DNA from: CAZUGA01 sp964626505
Lineage (GTDB): Bacteria; Pseudomonadota; Gammaproteobacteria; Methylococcales; UBA1147
Reading direction: 5' to 3'
DNA: 10,458 nucleotides
NCBI GenBank assembly: GCA_964626505.1
Contig: CAZVFR010000116.1
Location: 1 to 10,458 of the forward strand
Shown piece by piece: positions 7,206 through 10,458 of the stretch (position 1 is the first letter of the stretch; each line of letters opens with the position of its first letter). Made by a program: the position numbers and the translations under genes. A model generated the notes under the pieces. The model had not been told where the DNA came from, did no database searches, and saw only the letters and a list, made by a program, of their open reading frames with translations.

Positions 7206-7254
7206 TGGTGGGGCATTGAATTTTTAATAATTGTTGCACTGCACCATTTTTTTT
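7206..7254 (+). terminator. Weak candidate terminator after the membrane synthase gene
   Basis: TGGTG (7206-7210) can pair with CACCA (7242-7246), and GCA (7213-7215) with TGC (7235-7237), directly followed by eight T residues (7247-7254). The loop is long and the stem is interrupted, so only the T-run and its position after the gene argue for it. Confidence 0.3.
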
Positions 7255-7316
7255 CATTACACTAACCCTAAGGATTCCAAAGAATATTGAATTTAATTTT
7301 ATCTAGGAGACTAACC

Positions 7317-7364
7317 GTGACTAGCGTATTCCCCAGTGCCGATCTCTCAAGATGTTTGTCTTGA
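7317..7364 (+). CDS. Possible 15-codon ORF with a strong Shine-Dalgarno
   Basis: AGGAG (7305-7309) lies seven bases ahead of a GTG opening the frame MTSVFPSADLSRCLS and stopping at TGA 7362. The initiation site is near ideal but the product is tiny and unrecognised. It could be a leader peptide, the decayed 5' end of a lost gene, or chance. Confidence 0.25.
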   Translation: MTSVFPSADLSRCLS

Positions 7365-7421
7365 AAACTGAATCTAGACTCACCAACGGATAAGTTCCAG
7401 AGCAAACAATAGAGGCTCATA

Positions 7422-7898
7422 ATGCATCTCAGAGAAGCAAATACGAATGATCTGCACTGGCTTGTGAATATTATGGAGAGACTTGTCAGCTAGGTACAAG
7501 ACTCATCAAATGACCCCTATATCGACGATATCGAACGCGATAAACAAAAAAACTTCCGGCCGTGGTTTGAGGAAGCACTTAGCAATCCGGACAGTACTGT
7601 TATCATTGCTGAAGTTGATGACCATATTGCTGGGTTCATTTCCGGTACGCTATCAAAACCCTTTGTGGATACCACGACGATAGGTCGCATAGGCCAGATC
7701 GGCGTGTGTTGGGTGGAACCTGAATTCCGTAAACGAGGCTACAGTCGGGCGCTAATCAACACGATTGAATCGTGGTTTGATGGTCGGGGTATCGAATTTG
7801 TCGAGATTCACTATTTGGAAGACAACCACGAAGCTAAGCAAGCGTGGGCGCACTTGGGTTTTGAGCCGTATAGGATCGCGTCTAGAAAAAAACTGTAA
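7422..7898 (+). pseudogene. GNAT family N-acetyltransferase interrupted by an in-frame TAG
   Basis: One frame runs from ATG 7422 to TAA 7898 (158 codons before the stop), broken only by TAG at 7491-7493, codon 24. AGAGG (7411-7415) lies six bases before the ATG, a good ribosome-binding site. The N-terminal part begins MHLREANTNDLHWLVN, as in many GNAT proteins. After the stop the frame continues through PWFEEAL, VIIAEVDDHIAGFISG (strands 2-3), then the acetyl-CoA region IGQIGVCWVEPEFRKRGYSR with the R-K-R-G-Y-S pyrophosphate loop, and finally EIHYLEDNHEAKQAWAHLGF, the usual motif B ending. A CAG-to-TAG change of a single base would explain it. Without readthrough only 23 residues, or an N-terminally clipped product from GTG 7665, could be made. 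The substrate is unknown. A sequencing error or genuine amber readthrough remain possible. Confidence 0.85.
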
Positions 7899-7961
7899 CG
7901 ATGACTTAATCGAAACGGCTGTCTTTCGACCACCACACTTGCTGGAATTCAACCCAAGAAG

Positions 7962-7978
7962 AGTGATCGATCATCACT
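7962..7978. terminator. Small hairpin between convergent genes
   Basis: AGTGAT (7962-7967) and ATCACT (7973-7978) form a perfect six-bp stem with a five-base loop, at the stop codon of the 85-residue minus-strand ORF and 64 bases after the GNAT stop. Neither side has a proper U-run, so termination is only suggested by position. Confidence 0.2.
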
Positions 7979-8231
7979 GCTTAATAACCTTCTTCGGCGT
8001 TGGCGCTGGGTTGAAGTTACCAAATTGCCGTTCGTTCAATTGAGCGACAATCTTCTCCACCGCTGTCGTCACGGCCTCGAGATCTCCCTGCCGGTAGCCG
8101 TTAATGGTGTTTCTGCCATGCGCGATCACATAGCTGTACCAGTTAGAACCTTCCCTGCCGGCTGGAGGCTCTGCTTGACAGATCGATACAATATCGTAGA
8201 ACTGTCGTATTACTGAAGTTTCATCAGCCAT
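7974..8231 (-). CDS. Hypothetical 85-residue soluble protein
   Basis: The product starts MADETSVIRQFYDIVS and carries NWYSYVIAHGRNTINGYRQG (30-49) followed by a predicted helix EAVTTAVEKIVAQLNER (52-68) and a basic, proline-containing tail ending TPKKVIKQ. There is no signal peptide or membrane segment. The composition and the helix pattern look like a real protein, and the tyrosine/glycine-rich centre faintly recalls small uncharacterised proteobacterial proteins, but I cannot assign a family. The ATG overlaps the end of the upstream 80-codon ORF by 22 bases; no strong Shine-Dalgarno is seen, so coupling to upstream translation is likely if it is expressed. Confidence 0.6.
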   Translation of the reverse strand: MADETSVIRQFYDIVSICQAEPPAGREGSNWYSYVIAHGRNTINGYRQGDLEAVTTAVEKIVAQLNERQFGNFNPAPTPKKVIKQ

Positions 8232-8452
8232 TCTTGCCCACGCAGGTAATCAAGGCCGCCATCTCGACGCTGAGTCGTTACAAAATATTTATCTGAAACT
8301 GTTCGGTTTTCTTCGAAAAACCAATGAAATAAAGCCGATGGCTGGATGTTTCCGTGAACAGATCCGACATGCCACCGATAGTTTACCACCACGAATAGAA
8401 ATGTATCGTTATTATTGCGACGTAGACCATCTGCAGTAACGCAAGATTCCAT
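8210..8452 (-). CDS. Doubtful hypothetical ORF between two small genes
   Basis: The longest form starts at ATG 8452 and overlaps the membrane-protein gene by 70 bases, so its first about 20 residues are probably a shadow. GTG codons at 8392 and 8389 (residues 21 and 22) would give about 60 residues starting VVNYRWHVGSVHGN, with the second overlapping the upstream TAA almost exactly. The later part, with SALFHWFFEENRTVSDKYF and GGLDYLRGQEWLMKLQ, is aromatic-rich and protein-like, but no family is recognised and there is no Shine-Dalgarno. It may be a genuine coupled gene or a fragment of a decayed one. Confidence 0.4.
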   Translation of the reverse strand: MESCVTADGLRRNNNDTFLFVVVNYRWHVGSVHGNIQPSALFHWFFEENRTVSDKYFVTTQRRDGGLDYLRGQEWLMKLQ

Positions 8453-8712
8453 TTCTTAAGTTCCCAAGCGCAAAAATTACCAAACATAAATCCAGAAATG
8501 GAAAGTGTCATCACACCACTGATGACCCAAACCTTATGTGTTAAAAAGAATGTGAACGCTTCTGCTCCCACAAACAGACAGCTTAAGGATAAAATAATTA
8601 AATACCGTGGCATACAAATGACGCACGGCTTTTTCACTGTCTCAAAGTCTTTGTCACGCAAGACAACGGCCAATGATGCTACAAAAATAGCCAAATATAC
8701 TACTGAGATCAT
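8383..8712 (-). CDS. Small integral membrane protein, four predicted segments
   Basis: A 109-residue hydrophobic protein with likely membrane segments at about 2-18, 37-58, 62-82 and 89-107. Short basic or acidic loops separate them, such as RDKDFETVKKP after the first and ELKKWN before the last. Two cysteines lie in CVIC (30-33) and another in each of two later segments. It has a very good ribosome-binding site, TAAGGAAG ending six bases ahead of the ATG, and a promoter with a perfect -35 upstream. No family is recognised. It heads a leftward group of overlapping small ORFs of unknown role. Confidence 0.7.
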   Translation of the reverse strand: MISVVYLAIFVASLAVVLRDKDFETVKKPCVICMPRYLIILSLSCLFVGAEAFTFFLTHKVWVISGVMTLSISGFMFGNFCAWELKKWNLALLQMVYVAIITIHFYSWW

Positions 8713-8779
8713 AAGGCGCTTCCTTATATAGTTTGTCCAGCGCTATCCGATAAGAAACCCAACAATATTTTCAAAGTTC

Positions 8780-8808
8780 ATTGCACCTCACAACCCTGTC
8801 TATGTCAA
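8780..8808 (-). promoter_or_regulatory. Promoter for the small membrane protein gene
   Basis: A perfect -35 TTGACA (8808-8803) is 17 bases from TGCAAT (8785-8780), which matches four of six consensus -10 bases. Transcription would begin near 8773, leaving a leader of about 60 bases before the ATG at 8712. Confidence 0.45.
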
Positions 8809-8908
8809 GTATCGGGAACTGTCTCATTCGCGCAAAATTGATCCTATACCCGAGATCTAAAAAGATTGAAGAACCACTCATCCTGCAAGAAGTAGAATAC
8901 TCACGTCT

Positions 8909-8938
8909 ATGACAATATAAAATGCGATGTGGTCTAAT
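8909..8938 (+). promoter_or_regulatory. Promoter for the aldo/keto reductase gene
   Basis: ATGACA (8909-8914) and TCTAAT (8933-8938) each match five of six consensus bases and are 18 bases apart. Transcription would start near 8945, about 50 bases ahead of the ATG at 8995. With the leftward promoter at 8780-8808 it makes a divergent pair separated by about 100 bases, in which no clear operator palindrome was seen. Confidence 0.5.
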
Positions 8939-8994
8939 GCGTATAAGAAAAGGTCTCCCGATAGTCAATTGAATTCATAAAGAAGGAAGATTCA

Positions 8995-9879
8995 ATGAAC
9001 GCGATTTTCCCAACACCGCGCCAACTTGGTAGTACGAATATTAAAGTTAATCCGATCGGGCTTGGCGGTATGCCGTTGTCGATAGACGGTCGACCTGAAG
9101 AAGCTCAAGCATATAAAGTCATTGAAGCCTTTATCGAGCAAGGTGGCGATTTTATTGATACAGCGAACGTATACTGCCTGGATGATTCGGATATCGGGCA
9201 TAATGAGCGGCTCATTTATAAAGTTTTAAAGTCATTAGGCAACGAAGATAAAGTCATAGTAGCAACCAAGGGTGGTTTGACTCGTCCCAATGGCCGGTGG
9301 GAAGTAAACGGAAAGCCATTATTCCTGAGAAGATCTTGTGAACAAAGTCTCAAGGACCTTAATACCGAAATAATCACCCTCTATCAATTGCACGCGATCG
9401 ATTCCATGGTGCCCTTTCCTGAGTCACTAGGCGAATTAATCCGTCTTACGGATGAAGGCAAGATAATGCATATCGGCTTATCTAATGTCCGGCTCGATCA
9501 GCTTAAATACGCAATGGAACATACCGCAATCGCAGCGGTTCAAAATCGATGTAATGTGTTTTACAAAGTTGATGTTCGTAACGGTTTAATTGAATATTGC
9601 CGCAACCACCACATCTCCTACATTCCCTACAATCCGGTAGGCGGAAGCCACGGACAACACCGCTTGTCCAAACACCCAGTGTTAAAACGATTATCCGAAA
9701 AATATGGAGAATCAGTTTTTTCCATAGCTCTCAGTTGGTTACTTCAGCACAACGACACCATCATTCCCATCCCCGGCGCGACTCGCGTGGAGAGCGTTAT
9801 CGACAGTGCTAGAGCTTTATCTATTACCCTTGATCCCGAAGATATTGAAGACATAAATCAACTTGCTGAGGAAGCGTAG
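8995..9879 (+). CDS. Aldo/keto reductase family oxidoreductase
   Basis: A 294-residue cytosolic NADPH-dependent carbonyl reductase of the TIM-barrel aldo/keto reductase superfamily, close to normal length for the family. It opens with RQLGSTNIKVNPIGLGGMPL (9-28). The catalytic tetrad is D55 and Y60 in DTANVY, K92 in ATKGG and H133 in YQLHAID. GLSNVRLDQL (161-170) is the usual barrel strand before the substrate loop, and IPIPGATRVESV (257-268) is the C-terminal cofactor phosphate-binding segment. AAGGAA lies six bases ahead of the ATG. It has its own promoter and is convergent with the reductase at the right edge. The substrate cannot be inferred. All catalytic residues are intact. Confidence 0.96.
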   Translation: MNAIFPTPRQLGSTNIKVNPIGLGGMPLSIDGRPEEAQAYKVIEAFIEQGGDFIDTANVYCLDDSDIGHNERLIYKVLKSLGNEDKVIVATKGGLTRPNGRWEVNGKPLFLRRSCEQSLKDLNTEIITLYQLHAIDSMVPFPESLGELIRLTDEGKIMHIGLSNVRLDQLKYAMEHTAIAAVQNRCNVFYKVDVRNGLIEYCRNHHISYIPYNPVGGSHGQHRLSKHPVLKRLSEKYGESVFSIALSWLLQHNDTIIPIPGATRVESVIDSARALSITLDPEDIEDINQLAEEA

Positions 9880-9888
9880 TAAAATTAC

Positions 9889-9908
9889 GTTCCGCCAATG
9901 GGCGAAAC
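9889..9908. terminator. Hairpin between convergent genes
   Basis: GTTCCGCC (9889-9896) pairs with GGCGAAAC (9901-9908), seven of eight pairs, across the loop AATG. On the minus strand it is followed by GTAATTTTAC, a partial U-tract, so it may end transcription from the right-hand gene. On the plus strand the tract after it is A-rich and a T7 run comes only about 20 bases later. It lies between two convergent stop codons (9879 and 9942). Confidence 0.35.
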
Positions 9909-9941
9909 TGAAAAATGTGATTGCCGGAAATTTTTTTCGAT

Positions 9942-10458
9942 TTACGGTCCCGGTTTCGAGATGGCCTGGTTTTTATCACGATCCGGATACCACGGTGTTC
10001 GTCCTGCAAGCACGCCCGACGCAGCGACGATCTCGGCAATCGATTGTTCCTGCCGATATGCCATAATGTGTACGCCGTGTACGCCGTCAATTTCCTGCAG
10101 TTGCTGAATGAGTTCTATACAGATATTCAGCCCTTCTTTCTTTTGATTCCGTGCACCGTCAAGCCTGTTAATGATTTTGTCTGGAATATGTACACCCGGA
10201 ACGTGAGATCGCATCCATCGTGCGGCTTTGGCTGAAGCGGGAGGACCGATCCCGGCGAGGATGAAAACATGTTCCAGCAGGCCAAGGTCTCTTATTCGTT
10301 GCATGAAGTTTTCGAATAAAGGCAGGTCAAAACAGTATTGAGTCTGGATAAACTCCGCTCCAGCGGCAATTTTTTTCGCCAAACGGATCGGTTGAAAGTC
10401 TACTGGTTCAGAAAAAGGATTGGCGGCCGCGCCCAAGAACACCCGGGGTGGACTGGTC
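9942..10458 (-). CDS. Methylenetetrahydrofolate reductase family protein, C-terminal part
   Basis: The frame is open from the right window edge to TAA at 9942; 171 complete codons are visible and the N-terminus is missing. Recognisable MetF-superfamily signatures are PRVFLGAAANPF near the edge, then AKKIAAGAEFIQTQYCFD, the barrel segment typical of the flavin-dependent enzyme that reduces methylene-THF to methyl-THF. LAGIGPPASAKAARWM, VPGVHIPDKII and GVHIMAYRQEQSIAEIV follow in order. These fit the longer MTHFR-like family seen in one-carbon metabolism clusters better than classical E. coli MetF; that placement is from memory. The polar tail after GVLAGRTPW looks like a normal end. There are ATG, GTG and TTG codons in the window, but the frame clearly continues upstream of 10442. 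The missing upstream genes would show which C1 pathway it belongs to. Confidence 0.9.
   Translation of the reverse strand, partial: TSPPRVFLGAAANPFSEPVDFQPIRLAKKIAAGAEFIQTQYCFDLPLFENFMQRIRDLGLLEHVFILAGIGPPASAKAARWMRSHVPGVHIPDKIINRLDGARNQKKEGLNICIELIQQLQEIDGVHGVHIMAYRQEQSIAEIVAASGVLAGRTPWYPDRDKNQAISKPGP

Larger units (their letters stand above)
7007..7421. other. Stretch without a convincing gene
   Basis: A 74-codon ORF starts at GTG 7003, overlapping the previous stop as GTGA, and ends at 7227. Its product, beginning MSGSALSVSRNIRAILG, is not recognised and has no domain, signal or membrane segment, so it is not called. A weak stem before an eight-T run lies at 7206-7254. A short ORF with an ideal ribosome-binding site is at 7317-7364. 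The rest is AT-rich and no strong promoter was found, although the GNAT gene at 7422 should need one here. Confidence 0.6.

Noticed and set aside
7003..7227. 74-codon ORF starting with GTG at the previous stop
   Set aside because: No domain, no Shine-Dalgarno beyond the overlap, and no recognisable sequence; kept only as a note in the unassigned stretch.
7491..7493. Amber codon as a pyrrolysine site
   Set aside because: No pyl gene or downstream insertion element is visible and GNAT enzymes are not known pyrrolysine proteins; a simple nonsense mutation is the better explanation.
7752..8043. ORFs of 66 (minus) and 92 (plus) codons across the GNAT 3' end
   Set aside because: They are out-of-frame or antisense copies of the acetyltransferase core.
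8771..8968. 65-codon minus-strand ORF in the divergent intergenic region
   Set aside because: Arg/Ile-rich, covers both predicted promoters, and has no ribosome-binding site or family resemblance.
9863..10235. Several plus-strand ORFs of 67-104 codons at the right end
   Set aside because: Antisense to the MTHFR family frame, which has clear conserved motifs throughout.
1..10458. CRISPR arrays, insertion sequences, phage genes, toxin-antitoxin or defence modules
   Set aside because: No regularly spaced repeats, transposase, integrase or recognisable defence-domain motif was found on either strand.

Overview
The window reads as a piece of a mid-GC proteobacterial chromosome, most likely gammaproteobacterial. 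The support is a ProS of E. coli-like length with the bacterial inserted editing domain, a full YceH (DUF480) homologue, E. coli-like sigma-70 and Shine-Dalgarno signals, and an intergenic nested palindromic repeat of a kind common in gammaproteobacteria. No phage, insertion sequence, CRISPR array or RNA gene was recognised. The species cannot be named from this sequence.

Left part (1-2331, all minus strand): reading leftwards, yceH, then a tungstate-type ABC permease (tupB-like), then its ATPase (tupC-like). The ATPase overlaps the permease stop at a TTG start and runs off the left edge inside a C-terminal TOBE domain. The substrate-binding protein (TupA) is not in the window. Positions 2332-2666 form a divergent intergenic region with an extended -10 promoter for yceH, an 88-bp nested palindromic repeat, and a leader hairpin ahead of proS.

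Centre (2667-7006, plus strand): proS, whose true start is 2667, followed after 104 bases by an 837-residue membrane protein. That protein joins two MFS-like membrane halves to a spermidine-synthase-like domain and a short TPR-like tail. The gap holds a hairpin that buries the Shine-Dalgarno of a 19-codon ORF overlapping the start of the big gene. The proS coding sequence contains a perfect 28-bp palindrome.

Right part (7007-10458): about 415 bases with no convincing gene; a GNAT acetyltransferase gene whose single reading frame carries an in-frame amber codon; and three overlapping minus-strand small ORFs of unknown function (a 109-aa membrane protein, a doubtful 60-80-aa ORF and an 85-aa soluble protein). 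Next come a divergent promoter region, a complete aldo/keto reductase on the plus strand, and, convergent with it, the C-terminal part of a methylenetetrahydrofolate reductase family protein that runs off the right edge.

Most of the window is ordinary housekeeping and transport. The parts worth a second look are the interrupted GNAT gene, the leader ORF and hairpin before the spermidine-synthase fusion, the palindrome inside proS, and the small-ORF cluster. Nothing here clearly amounts to a new multi-gene system.
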